A DNA stretch of 64,000 bases from Lachnoanaerobaculum gingivalis (GTDB taxonomy: Bacteria > Bacillota > Clostridia > Lachnospirales > Lachnospiraceae): the NCBI RefSeq assembly GCF_003862475.1, contig NZ_RRCO01000003.1, positions 62,001-126,000 of the forward strand. Reading direction: 5' to 3'. Positions 9,922-18,592 of the stretch are shown piece after piece (positions within the stretch are counted from its first letter, which is position 1; the number at the start of each line of letters is the position of its first letter). The translations under genes were made by a program, and so were the position numbers. Under the pieces are notes generated by a model, which saw nothing but the letters and a program-made list of their open reading frames with translations, had not been told where the DNA came from and did not search any database.

Positions 9922-10995
9922 CTAAAATAATTCTTTTATTTTCTTACAAACTTTTTTTAACTTTGCCTTTACTCCCTTGTTTTCTTTCCAAAAATAATAA
10001 AAGCGATTTATATATGGATTCGGATATTTTGTTCTAAAAATAGATTCAATACCACCATCAACATCAACCATTCTATTGAACGGCTCTCCTCCTCTTGCCC
10101 ATGCCCATTTCGCACGAATAGACTTAAGCAATGCATAGTCATCAAAAAAATTTACTTCTCGATTTCTTTCATAAATTTTTATAAGCACATTTTTCAACAA
10201 TCCATAGGCTTCTTTCTTCTTATTTTTATCTTTTATTTCAAAATAATCATTCTTCCAGTTATCAAAGAGTACACTCTCATTATCTGAAAGATCAAGCCCT
10301 ATAGTTCGTTTCAGTGTCTTTGCTACTATTCTACCACTTTCAATGTGAAGTCTTGACTTCTTCTCTAAGGTGATATTATATTCACCTACACGATACTCTC
10401 CAAGTACTTCCGAAATATTTGCAATATCACCAAAGTCAATCACCCTGCTCCACAGTTCAAAGTCTTCTGCCAAATATGTATTATCATAATACAAGTCATT
10501 TTCTATGAAAGTACTCTTTCTTAACATCAATGTGGAATGACATAAATCACAAAAGAACACCATGTTACTTTTACACTGTTCTACATTTGTAGCAGGTGCA
10601 TGTATCCAGTCTATATCTACTCCGAAGTGATGCTGATACGAACCTACTACAGCCACATTCATATGACTGTCAAGAAATTCAACCTCTTTTTGAAATCTGT
10701 CTTTTCTTGATATATCATCCGCATCCATTCTCGCTATATACTCACCTTTTGCCTCTCTCATACCAAGATTCAGTGACTCTGCCAGACCCAAACGCTTAGC
10801 ATTTTGAATAACTCTTATCCTAGCGTCTTTTTTTTCATATTCTTTTACTATCTCTGTACATTTCTCACTTGAACCATATTCATTCAATATAAGCATATCC
10901 CAATCTGTAAAACTTTGTGCGATTATACTGTCTATACTTTCTCGAATATATTTCTCACTATTATATACAGGCAAAAGTACCGTAACCTTAGGCAT
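9922..10995 (-). CDS. GT2 glycosyltransferase
   Basis: 357 residues from the ATG at 10995, which has AGAGG 5 nt upstream; a GTG at 11001 is the only longer start. The GT-A core is PKVTVLLPVYNSEKYIRESI with DADD. After the core it shares with the 890-residue protein the same order of motifs (QHHFGV, CHST, YDNT, ED(F/Y)ELW, LGEYR-G-NIT), so the two are paralogues acting on related acceptors. Its 5' end overlaps the ABC ATPase gene by 8 bp. Confidence 0.85.
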   Translation of the reverse strand: MPKVTVLLPVYNSEKYIRESIDSIIAQSFTDWDMLILNEYGSSEKCTEIVKEYEKKDARIRVIQNAKRLGLAESLNLGMREAKGEYIARMDADDISRKDRFQKEVEFLDSHMNVAVVGSYQHHFGVDIDWIHAPATNVEQCKSNMVFFCDLCHSTLMLRKSTFIENDLYYDNTYLAEDFELWSRVIDFGDIANISEVLGEYRVGEYNITLEKKSRLHIESGRIVAKTLKRTIGLDLSDNESVLFDNWKNDYFEIKDKNKKKEAYGLLKNVLIKIYERNREVNFFDDYALLKSIRAKWAWARGGEPFNRMVDVDGGIESIFRTKYPNPYINRFYYFWKENKGVKAKLKKVCKKIKELF

Positions 10996-11731
10996 GTTCA
11001 CCTCTCATATATGCTTCATAGGCATCACACATCTCTTGTGTTTCACCATATCCCCTCATATGTCCTTTTTCCAGCCATAATACTTTTGTACACATTTCTC
11101 TGATCTGCTCTATAGCGTGTGATACCAAAATAGTAGTCACACCACTGTCAAAAAGTTCCTTCATTCTCTGTTCCGACTTTGCCCTAAAAGACATATCTCC
11201 TACTGACAATACTTCATCCAAGATAAGTATATCAGGTTTTACAAATGATGCCAAAGAAAATGCTATTTTTGACTTCATACCTGAACTGAGTTTTCTAAAC
11301 GCTACATCCTCAAAATCTCTTATCTCTGCAAAATCTATGATTTCATCATATTTGTCTTCAATAAATTTCTTTGTGTAACCCAGAAGTGCACCACGTAGAT
11401 AAACATTTTCCTTTACAGTCATTTCGTCATCAAACCCCGCTGTCAACTCAAGGAGCGGTGCCACCACACCGTTAACCTTCACACTACCTGATGAAGCCGG
11501 CATTATGTTTGAAAGAACTTTCAGTATAGTTGATTTTCCGGAACCGTTTGAACCTATAATACCAAGTAACTCACCCTTTTCTACATGAAAGGTTATATCA
11601 TCTAGCGCTTTAAATTCTTTTGTAATTACTTCCCCATGCATCTTTCTGATAAAGAACTCTTTTAAGGAAAGCTCTTTAATATCTCCCAGAATATATGTAA
11701 CAGATACATGATCTACTTCTATCATATTCAT
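10988..11731 (-). CDS. Polysaccharide ABC exporter ATPase (Wzt/TagH-like)
   Basis: 247 residues with Walker A GSNGSGKS (60-67), signature LSSGM (148-152), Walker B DILILDE (167-173) and the switch His in LVSHAIEQI. The lead-in EFKALDDITFHVEKGELLGIIG is typical of O-antigen/teichoic-acid exporters. It lacks the C-terminal carbohydrate-binding domain of long Wzt proteins, so chain capping is probably not sensed by this subunit. Partner permease is the next gene upstream, 12 bp away. Together they flip the finished lipid-linked glycan to the outside. Confidence 0.9.
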   Translation of the reverse strand: MNMIEVDHVSVTYILGDIKELSLKEFFIRKMHGEVITKEFKALDDITFHVEKGELLGIIGSNGSGKSTILKVLSNIMPASSGSVKVNGVVAPLLELTAGFDDEMTVKENVYLRGALLGYTKKFIEDKYDEIIDFAEIRDFEDVAFRKLSSGMKSKIAFSLASFVKPDILILDEVLSVGDMSFRAKSEQRMKELFDSGVTTILVSHAIEQIREMCTKVLWLEKGHMRGYGETQEMCDAYEAYMRGEHA

Positions 11732-11743
11732 AATCTTACCTCT

Positions 11744-12523
11744 CTAAATGTAGTATAAGAACATGTAGTTGTATTTTTTATACATCCACATACCAATTCG
11801 TAGAATAAGCAGAGCATAAAAAATGCAATACAAATGATACGTTAAAGATGGAATATTATTATGTAATACAATCTCACGCAAGTAGTTTATATATACAAAT
11901 ACCGGATTCAAGTAAATAAGCTTTGCTACTATACTTCCTTCAAATATCTTCACATCGTAAAATATCGCTGTAAAGTACATCAAAGCAAGTGTAAATATAT
12001 CATAAAGATACTGCACATCTTTAAAGAAGACAAACATTGCCGACAATATCAAACCGGTACCTACTATAAGAACAAACAAGCATATAATTGGAAAGATGAT
12101 AAATATAAACTTCCAAGTTATTGTTACTCTATATGCTATTACAAATATAAAAAAAATCACAAGTGTAAGCAGGAAGTTGATTGAAGCAGCCATTATCTTT
12201 GATATAAGGAACAAGTACTTCGGTGCATTTACCTTTGTTATTATACCGGCATTTGATGTAATAGATTGCATGCCGTTGTCTGTAGCCTCTCTGAAGTAGT
12301 TGAACATCAGCTGTCCTGCAAACATATAAATAGTATAGTGCTCCATACTGTCTCCAAAGACTCTGTCAAACACAAAGCTCATAACAAGGAGCTGAAATAG
12401 TGGGGCAATCATACTCCAAAGTATACCAAGGACGGATCTTTTATATCTTTTATTGAAATCTCGCTTTACCAGTTCACTAAACATGAACTGGTATTGTTTT
12501 ATTTTATTCATGAACATATTCAT
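11744..12523 (-). CDS. Polysaccharide ABC exporter permease (Wzm/TagG-like, ABC-2)
   Basis: 259 residues with six predicted membrane spans and the N-terminal LVKRDFNKRYKRSVLGILWSMI stretch, diagnostic of ABC-2 permeases for O-antigen and teichoic-acid export. The start overlaps the stop of the upstream gene (TAATG), so the two are translationally coupled. It acts with the Wzt-like ATPase encoded next. Confidence 0.9.
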   Translation of the reverse strand: MNMFMNKIKQYQFMFSELVKRDFNKRYKRSVLGILWSMIAPLFQLLVMSFVFDRVFGDSMEHYTIYMFAGQLMFNYFREATDNGMQSITSNAGIITKVNAPKYLFLISKIMAASINFLLTLVIFFIFVIAYRVTITWKFIFIIFPIICLFVLIVGTGLILSAMFVFFKDVQYLYDIFTLALMYFTAIFYDVKIFEGSIVAKLIYLNPVFVYINYLREIVLHNNIPSLTYHLYCIFYALLILRIGMWMYKKYNYMFLYYI

Positions 12524-13116
12524 TAATTGCCACCAACAATACCTATGAGTATATTAAGAAATGGATACTTTTTTAAAAGTCCACTCTCATCACTAACATC
12601 AACCTCAAGGTTCATCCAGCTGTCAGACTCAGAATCTACATAACCATCAAACTCTTGTTTATCTTGTTTATCTTGCTTATATTGTTCCGATACAACTTCA
12701 GCTTTACCTTGCCATTTATTCTGTTTTAGGACAAACACAATTTTGTCAGTGCAATTAAAATCCGCTTGAATACTATCCTTCAAGTCATCAGGTTTATCAT
12801 AATCTCTCCAAAGCAATCCGTCATCCTTTTCAATCCAACCCTTTGAAAAAATTTCTTTTGGCTTTTTACTCTTTCCATTTATAATGACTTCCTTCAAAAA
12901 AATTTCCTTACCCTCAGCTTTTTCATTTTTCTCTCCGGTTGCAATTATACTAACATCATTCTTAAGCTTTATATTTATGAAAAGAGCTGTACTAAATATT
13001 ACAGCTAAAACTAGCAGCACCGGCAACGCCTTCTTTACTGTCTTAGAAATAGATTGAGGAATTGCCAATATGACAATTCCAACAATCAATAATAATGTTA
13101 AAAAAAGATTCCCCAT
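12523..13116 (-). CDS. Membrane-anchored protein of unknown function in polysaccharide operon
   Basis: 197 residues. Two hydrophobic segments (about 3-18 and 29-48) are followed by a charged domain of about 140 residues, probably extracytoplasmic, containing a short QDKQDKQ repeat. No family is recognised. It is squeezed between the GmhA-like gene (9 bp) and the exporter permease (overlap), so it most likely helps export or attachment of the polymer, an inference from position only. Confidence 0.65.
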   Translation of the reverse strand: MGNLFLTLLLIVGIVILAIPQSISKTVKKALPVLLVLAVIFSTALFINIKLKNDVSIIATGEKNEKAEGKEIFLKEVIINGKSKKPKEIFSKGWIEKDDGLLWRDYDKPDDLKDSIQADFNCTDKIVFVLKQNKWQGKAEVVSEQYKQDKQDKQEFDGYVDSESDSWMNLEVDVSDESGLLKKYPFLNILIGIVGGN

Positions 13117-13125
13117 CTTCTCTTC

Positions 13126-13725
13126 CTATACTCTTAAATGATCTTTACCCGCTAAAGTTTTATAAAAAATACTCATGATAAGATGATCGTATATCATATG
13201 TATATCTTCTGTTACCTGCATACTCATTACATCAGCACATAGTGAAACATCTGACATTTCCTTCAACTTACCACCGTCATAGCCTGTAATTCCTATTATC
13301 TTATTGCCACAAGACTTGGCATATTCTACTGCATTCAATACATTCTTAGAGTTACCGCTTCCGGAGATTGCCATAACAATATCTCCTTCTTTTATTACTC
13401 CCTCAAGCTGGAAACGGAATACTTCCTCAAATCCGATATCATTTGCAATAGCCATCATAGTGGCAACATTGTCATTAAGACAAAGAAGTTTAAACTTAGG
13501 CTCTCCCTTTTTAAACAGATACTCACTCACACCTTTATTAAAATCATTTTGATAATGTGATGCGGTAGCGGAACTTCCACCGTTACCGAATACAAAGATG
13601 GTTCCTTCTGCCTTTCTTGTATCATCCATCAAATTCATAGCCCTATTAATATCTTCTACATTTAATTTTTTTAATGTTTCTATTTCAAGTTCAATATAAT
13701 CTTTAATACTTTTTGTATAATCCAT
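13126..13725 (-). CDS. gmhA: Phosphoheptose isomerase, GmhA-like SIS protein
   Basis: 199 residues of SIS type: FGNGGSSATASHYQNDF, then AISGSGNSKNVLNAVEYAK and a C-terminal TEDIHMIYDHLIM. This is the sedoheptulose-7-phosphate isomerase pattern (GmhA makes D-glycero-D-manno-heptose-7-phosphate). I chose ATG 13725 with AGAGG just upstream over a GTG six bases earlier. Its neighbours include two HddA-like kinases, which use the GmhA product. Confidence 0.82.
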   Translation of the reverse strand: MDYTKSIKDYIELEIETLKKLNVEDINRAMNLMDDTRKAEGTIFVFGNGGSSATASHYQNDFNKGVSEYLFKKGEPKFKLLCLNDNVATMMAIANDIGFEEVFRFQLEGVIKEGDIVMAISGSGNSKNVLNAVEYAKSCGNKIIGITGYDGGKLKEMSDVSLCADVMSMQVTEDIHMIYDHLIMSIFYKTLAGKDHLRV

Positions 13726-13733
13726 TTTCACCT

Positions 13734-14678
13734 CTAATTCATCTTTAATACATTTTCTACAGTAAGTGCTACCGACTCATCCGACTCATGTTTTGCCTTC
13801 CAACCTGCTGCATGAATCTTAGAAAGGTCATACTGGAATTTAGGTACATCACCCTTCCATCCACCTTTTCCTCCTGTATATTCGTAAGGTATTCCTGTAA
13901 GCCCCATCTTATCTACAACTATATCAGCAATTGTCTTTACACTGCTTTGTGTACTTACTCCAAGATTATAAAGTGTGATTCCTGTGTCCTTCACATCTTT
14001 AAACTGCATTATTGCCTCTACCAAGTCAAGTACATAAATATAAGGTTTACACTGTGTTCCGTCTCCAAGTATTCTTAAATGACTTGGATCATCCTTAAGT
14101 CTCTTCACAAAGTCAAATATAACTCCGTGAGTGAGTCTTGGCCCTATAACATTTGGAAATCTGAATATCAGCGCCTTAATGTCATTCATATAGCTGTAGG
14201 CTGATATAAGCGCTTCTGAACCAAGCTTTGCTGCTCCGTAATATGATATAGGACGAAGATTCGGCTCATCCTCAGATACATTCTTTCCTTCTTTCTCTCC
14301 ATAAACTGCAGAAGTTGAAGCAAAGAAAAATTTCTTTACATCATACTTTCTCATAGCTTGAAGAAGCTCAAATGTTGTTGAGTATGTATTTTCATACTCT
14401 ATAGCAGGGTCATTTGCGCTTGCCTGAATATCAGAGTTTGCGGCCAAATGAAATACATACTCGAAGTTCTCTTTTTCAAATACAGCCTCAAGCTTTTCTC
14501 TGTCACAAAGATTTTGCTCATAGAATTTAAACTTCGGATTGTCCATCAAATGCTCAATATTCTTCTTTGTTCCAATAAAGAAGTTATCGATACATACTAC
14601 ATCATTACCCTCTGCAAGTAAACTGTCTATCAAGTGACTACCTATAAATCCTGCACCACCTGCAACTAATACTTTCAT
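13734..14678 (-). CDS. NAD-dependent nucleotide-sugar epimerase/dehydratase
   Basis: 314 residues starting at the ATG with AAAGGAGA upstream; a longer reading from 14711 would overlap the previous gene and has no comparable ribosome site. VAGGAGFIGSHLID, FFASTSAVYGE and SYYGAAK are the Rossmann, serine and Tyr/Lys motifs of UDP-glucose 4-epimerase-like extended SDRs. It follows an HddA-like kinase by 10 bp and precedes gmhA by 8 bp. Likely acts on the heptose or another nucleotide sugar of the repeat unit. Confidence 0.82.
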   Translation of the reverse strand: MKVLVAGGAGFIGSHLIDSLLAEGNDVVCIDNFFIGTKKNIEHLMDNPKFKFYEQNLCDREKLEAVFEKENFEYVFHLAANSDIQASANDPAIEYENTYSTTFELLQAMRKYDVKKFFFASTSAVYGEKEGKNVSEDEPNLRPISYYGAAKLGSEALISAYSYMNDIKALIFRFPNVIGPRLTHGVIFDFVKRLKDDPSHLRILGDGTQCKPYIYVLDLVEAIMQFKDVKDTGITLYNLGVSTQSSVKTIADIVVDKMGLTGIPYEYTGGKGGWKGDVPKFQYDLSKIHAAGWKAKHESDESVALTVENVLKMN

Positions 14679-14688
14679 AGTTTCTCCT

Positions 14689-15675
14689 TTAATTCCAATA
14701 CTTATCTCCAATGTAGATTACACTGGTTCCGTCTCTCTCAAATGAAAAATCCAGTTCTTTAAGTCCGATAGCTTTCTTAAGCTGCGCTTGTTTTTCTTCT
14801 TCACAGTAAAACAGAAGGAATCCTCCACCACCGGCACCCAAAAGCTTTCCGCCCAAAGCACCGTTTTTCATAGCAATTTCATACGCCTCATCTATTGCCG
14901 GATTTGCAATGCCTGATGCCAGCTCTTTCTTTAATTGCCATCCCTCATCCAGAATTTTTCCAAATGATGAAATATCATTACTTTCCAAAGCTGTTTTCAT
15001 ATCCTTTGCAAGACCACACATCTTCAGCAGATTTTTCGCCTTGTCCTCTGAAGTTATATTTTTTGTCTGCTCTGCCAATATAGTATTTGCAGAACGTGTT
15101 GTACCTGTGTAGAACATCAACAGGTTTTTCTGTAATTTTTTATATATCTTTCCATCCATCATTATAGGCTCATGTGAAACAGAACCGTCCTGATTGAATT
15201 TTATAAAGTTTAGTCCACCAAGTGCTGCACCGTATTGATCTTGCTTTCCTATCGGATTTCCAAGTTTTTCAATCTCTACTTCACAAGCCAAAGCTGCAAG
15301 CTTATTCTTTGAAACAAACTTTCCATTATAGCAATTAAGTGTATTCAAAAGTCCTACAGTAAAGGTACTTGACGACCCCAATCCGGTTCCTCCCGGGATA
15401 TCTGCTGTAGATGTTATCTCCACTCCATGAACATTCATATCACCAAGAACCTGTCGGAAAATTCGATGTTTTATTTGAGAAATCTCATCCACAAGTTCAT
15501 TTTCAGAATACTTAAGTAATGTTTGATTCTCATTAAAATATGGATGAATTGAAATATAGCAATATTTATTGATAGATGTACTAAGTACACATCCACCATA
15601 TTTTTCATAAAAATTAGCCATATCGCTTCCACCACCACAAAAACTTACTCGAAATGGGGTCTTTGTAATAATCAT
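14689..15675 (-). CDS. HddA-like GHMP sugar kinase, copy 2
   Basis: 328 residues; first gene after the promoter at 15731. TPFRVSFCGGGSDMANFY, GGTGLGSSSTFTVG and the C-terminal GKLLGAGGGGFLLFY match copy 1 at 4729 and the HddA group. Despite the shared motifs the two copies are clearly diverged along their length, so they are old paralogues and may have different substrates. It is followed at once by an SDR and gmhA, the tightest heptose gene set in the operon. Confidence 0.8.
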   Translation of the reverse strand: MIITKTPFRVSFCGGGSDMANFYEKYGGCVLSTSINKYCYISIHPYFNENQTLLKYSENELVDEISQIKHRIFRQVLGDMNVHGVEITSTADIPGGTGLGSSSTFTVGLLNTLNCYNGKFVSKNKLAALACEVEIEKLGNPIGKQDQYGAALGGLNFIKFNQDGSVSHEPIMMDGKIYKKLQKNLLMFYTGTTRSANTILAEQTKNITSEDKAKNLLKMCGLAKDMKTALESNDISSFGKILDEGWQLKKELASGIANPAIDEAYEIAMKNGALGGKLLGAGGGGFLLFYCEEEKQAQLKKAIGLKELDFSFERDGTSVIYIGDKYWN

Positions 15676-15725
15676 ACTTCTCTCCTTATATCAATCTCTT
15701 TGATCAATGTATATAATCGTCTGAC

Positions 15726-15731
15726 ATTATA
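15726..15731 (-). promoter_or_regulatory. Extended -10 promoter of the polysaccharide operon
   Basis: On the minus strand the sequence reads TGCTATAAT, a perfect -10 with a TG extension, about 50 bp before the HddA-like ATG. The -35 region is poor. It lies between an intrinsic terminator and a gene start, which supports it. Confidence 0.6.
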
Positions 15732-15744
15732 GCATAGTTTACTT

Positions 15745-15775
15745 TTATATAAAAGCATTTTTACCGAAATGCTTT
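15745..15775 (-). terminator. Intrinsic terminator after the GT2 gene
   Basis: A 9-bp stem (AAAGCATTT/AAATGCTTT) with a 6-nt loop followed by TATAT on the minus strand, 22 bp after the stop of the GT2 gene at 15797. It separates the GT2/MFS/HAD group from the main operon. Confidence 0.6.
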
Positions 15776-15796
15776 ACCGTCTGTTCTAACTATCCT

Positions 15797-16639
15797 TTAT
15801 TTTTTTCTTAAAATTTTATAAATACAACCTCTTATATTATTCGGTGGCAACGTAATCATTGCTGTAAATATCACTCCTGATATTAGTTCAAATATATTTG
15901 TATATCCCAGTTTATTCTGTATCTTCCTAAGTTTACAGTATGTAACGAAGTATTCCCATCCTCCCCTTCTATTTGCAAAGTTTCCAAGCCGTGCATTAAC
16001 TAATACTTGATCTATATTACCGATTTTATATCCTTTTGCAAGCATTCTACTCCAGAGATAGTAATCTTCCAACCCCTTCATAGGCTTATATCCTCCGGCA
16101 TCAAGCACATCTTTTTTCCTAAAGAAAACTGTCATATGATTTAAAGGATTTCTGTATTTACCGTACTTATAAAGTTCTTCATAATTTAGCGGCATTGTCT
16201 TTGTTCTTATTACTTTACCTTCCTTAACAAACTCATTTATATATCCGCCTACCACCGATACTTGAGAATTATTTTTTATATAATTCACCTGTTTTTCAAG
16301 TCTGTCACTTACTGCTATATCATCGCTGTCCATTCTGGCAATATAGTCGCAATCACATTTTTCCAGTCCTGTTTGTAGGGCTGTTCCAAGTCCCATATTT
16401 TTTTCTAACTGTATACATGTGAAATCTATATTGCTTTCATTAAACTTTCTTATCTCTTTGGATATTATAGTTTCAAGTTCTTCGGTCAATAATCCGTCTT
16501 TTACCAATATTACTTCCCTTGGTTTTAACGTCTGATTATATATACTTTCCAATGCTCTTTCCAGGAATTCGGGTTTTTCCTTTATATAAACAGATATTAA
16601 CACTGAATATTCCAAATTCACTTCCTCTTTCATAATCAT
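15797..16639 (-). CDS. GT2 glycosyltransferase, AmsE-like
   Basis: 280 residues: EYSVLISVYIKEKPEFLERALESI and ARMDSDDIAV (DSDD) with GGYKPMKGLEDYYLWSRML are typical of AmsE-like polysaccharide GT2 enzymes. The C-terminal 40 residues are hydrophobic and probably membrane-associated. ATG 16639 has AAGAGAAG upstream; an in-frame TTG just before EYSVLIS, with AGAGGAAG, would give a form about 9 residues shorter. It lies 12 bp after the MFS gene. Confidence 0.82.
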   Translation of the reverse strand: MIMKEEVNLEYSVLISVYIKEKPEFLERALESIYNQTLKPREVILVKDGLLTEELETIISKEIRKFNESNIDFTCIQLEKNMGLGTALQTGLEKCDCDYIARMDSDDIAVSDRLEKQVNYIKNNSQVSVVGGYINEFVKEGKVIRTKTMPLNYEELYKYGKYRNPLNHMTVFFRKKDVLDAGGYKPMKGLEDYYLWSRMLAKGYKIGNIDQVLVNARLGNFANRRGGWEYFVTYCKLRKIQNKLGYTNIFELISGVIFTAMITLPPNNIRGCIYKILRKK

Positions 16640-16651
16640 TTAAGCTTCTCT

Positions 16652-17836
16652 TTAAACTTGCCTAAATCTTTTATTAATTCTCATCATTCTCACCGACCAT
16701 ATCGCTATCCCGGTTCCTATAACACTAAGCAGGATATTTACACTCAAAAGCGCTCTCATTCCCATATAGTCAAGTATTCCTCCACCAAACAGTGATCCGA
16801 GCACTGTACCGGCCGACATCATTCCCGACATAAACGCCTGTCCTGTTGCATGGTCTTCTTCTCTCACTGCCGTACCTGTAAAATATACTGAGGCCGCAGC
16901 CATTATTGCAAAGCTGCATATCTGTGAAAGTTGAGTAATATATATCATTCCGATATTAATTGAAACAAAATAAAGTACCGCCCTTAATATATATCCTGCA
17001 CATGCAATAATCATAAGATTTCCCACTTTTATCTTCTTCATAATAAAGGAAAATGTAAACAAAACAGGAATCTCCACTACCGCCTGAATAAACATCGCTG
17101 TTCCGAGATTACCGCTGTTACCACCAAGAGATTGTACAATTTGCAAAAGATATGTTCCTATAATATTGTGTGAGAAGAAAATAAAAAGCACTGCCAAAAG
17201 CATTATAGAAAAATATGGATATTTTCTTATAAAACTGATTACATTTGTTTGCCTATATTCATCACTCTCAAATACGGATTTCTTTGTATGTGGCATTGTA
17301 CTTACAACACATAATAATAAGACCATAATTATAAGGCCTGAAGCAGGTATTATTTTTGTTCCGAATCTAAGTGCCATATTACCGATAAGCAGCGCCATAA
17401 TTGCATACATTGCAGAGCCTGTACCTCTGGCAACTCCGAAATTAAGTTTTACCCCTTCCCTCTCATAGGCAAACAATGCCGTATTTATCATCGGCAAATA
17501 TATACTTGCTATTATATACATCAAGCCGAAAAGAACTGCAATCAGCCACCTTTCTTTTACAATAAACAGCATAATACATATAAGTATATATGGTAATCCT
17601 AATAAAATAATCATTCTTTTCCATGTCAGAATTTTTATCCTGTCACATAAATTCCCCGCCAAAGGTTGTAATATTGCTGCGACCAAACAAAATACAGCTG
17701 TAATAATTCCTATCAAGCTGTTACCAAATCCGTTGCCCTGCAAATAAAAGGATATAAACCCGGCACTTGGGCAAAACATCATCCAATATAGGCCTTGCAA
17801 TAAAATATATTGTATATTTATCTTTTTATCTTTCAT
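16652..17836 (-). CDS. MFS transporter
   Basis: 394 residues with twelve predicted membrane spans. The N-terminal QYILLQGLYWMMFCPSAGFI and the GNSLIGIITAVFCLVAAILQPLAGNLCDR loop fit the MFS_1-like group (relatives of LacY and nucleoside permeases). It lies 7 bp from the HAD phosphatase, suggesting uptake of a small sugar that the phosphatase or mutase then handles. Substrate unknown. Confidence 0.8.
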   Translation of the reverse strand: MKDKKINIQYILLQGLYWMMFCPSAGFISFYLQGNGFGNSLIGIITAVFCLVAAILQPLAGNLCDRIKILTWKRMIILLGLPYILICIMLFIVKERWLIAVLFGLMYIIASIYLPMINTALFAYEREGVKLNFGVARGTGSAMYAIMALLIGNMALRFGTKIIPASGLIIMVLLLCVVSTMPHTKKSVFESDEYRQTNVISFIRKYPYFSIMLLAVLFIFFSHNIIGTYLLQIVQSLGGNSGNLGTAMFIQAVVEIPVLFTFSFIMKKIKVGNLMIIACAGYILRAVLYFVSINIGMIYITQLSQICSFAIMAAASVYFTGTAVREEDHATGQAFMSGMMSAGTVLGSLFGGGILDYMGMRALLSVNILLSVIGTGIAIWSVRMMRINKRFRQV

Positions 17837-17843
17837 CTTATAC

Positions 17844-18506
17844 TTACGCTTCCTTGTTTTCCTTGCTTATCCAGTCTATTACTTCATCAAGGTCGTCCTT
17901 TACATCATCAACCTTTTTTCTTATCTCATCTGTCGGTTCTATAGTATCAGGAACCATTATTACCCTCGCACCTGCTGTAATTCCGGCATTTAACCCATTT
18001 ATAGAGTCTTCCAGTACCAGACTTTGTCCTATATCTGTTTTTACTTTATCTGCCGCTTTTAAAAATATATCCGGTGCCGGCTTACCGTTTTTTATCTCAT
18101 CACCGCATGTAAAATCATCAAAATAGTCATATACATCTGCCATTTTAAGATATTTTATTGCTACCTCTCTCTTTGTAGAAGTTGCAAGACAGGTCTTAAT
18201 ATTGTTTTCCTTCAAATATTTAAGCAAATTATCAAGTCCCTTTTTCTTTGTGATTCCATACTCTCTTATATGAGAAACAATATATTCCTCTCTGGCATCT
18301 CTACCATTTTCTATATCAAATTCATCGCCTGCGTCAGCTCTTAAAATCTCATATACCAAAGCTCTGTTGGCACCCTTTATCTTAAGTATAGCTTCATCAC
18401 TAATTCTGCATCCCTGAAGTATGGCTGCATTCTGCCATGCTTTTCCATAAAGCCTTTCCGTATCAAACATCAGACCGTCCATATCAAATAAAACCGCTTT
18501 TATCAT
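17844..18506 (-). CDS. HAD hydrolase, beta-phosphoglucomutase-like
   Basis: 220 residues. Motif I is LFDMDGLMFDTE (nucleophile Asp 8), followed by CLATSTKREVAIKYL (motif II) and CGDEIKNGKPAPDIFL with VLEDSINGLNAG (motifs III/IV). The cap domain is of the PGMB subfamily. It probably dephosphorylates or isomerises a sugar phosphate. GGCGGA is a fair ribosome site. It could supply the missing heptose-bisphosphate phosphatase step, but it is not of the GmhB subgroup. Confidence 0.82.
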   Translation of the reverse strand: MIKAVLFDMDGLMFDTERLYGKAWQNAAILQGCRISDEAILKIKGANRALVYEILRADAGDEFDIENGRDAREEYIVSHIREYGITKKKGLDNLLKYLKENNIKTCLATSTKREVAIKYLKMADVYDYFDDFTCGDEIKNGKPAPDIFLKAADKVKTDIGQSLVLEDSINGLNAGITAGARVIMVPDTIEPTDEIRKKVDDVKDDLDEVIDWISKENKEA

Positions 18507-18592
18507 TATTACATCCGCCTTTTATTACTTTATATTAAGATAACATTTTTTTATATTAAAAGCCATAAATTATATTCTCTATTATATGACCC

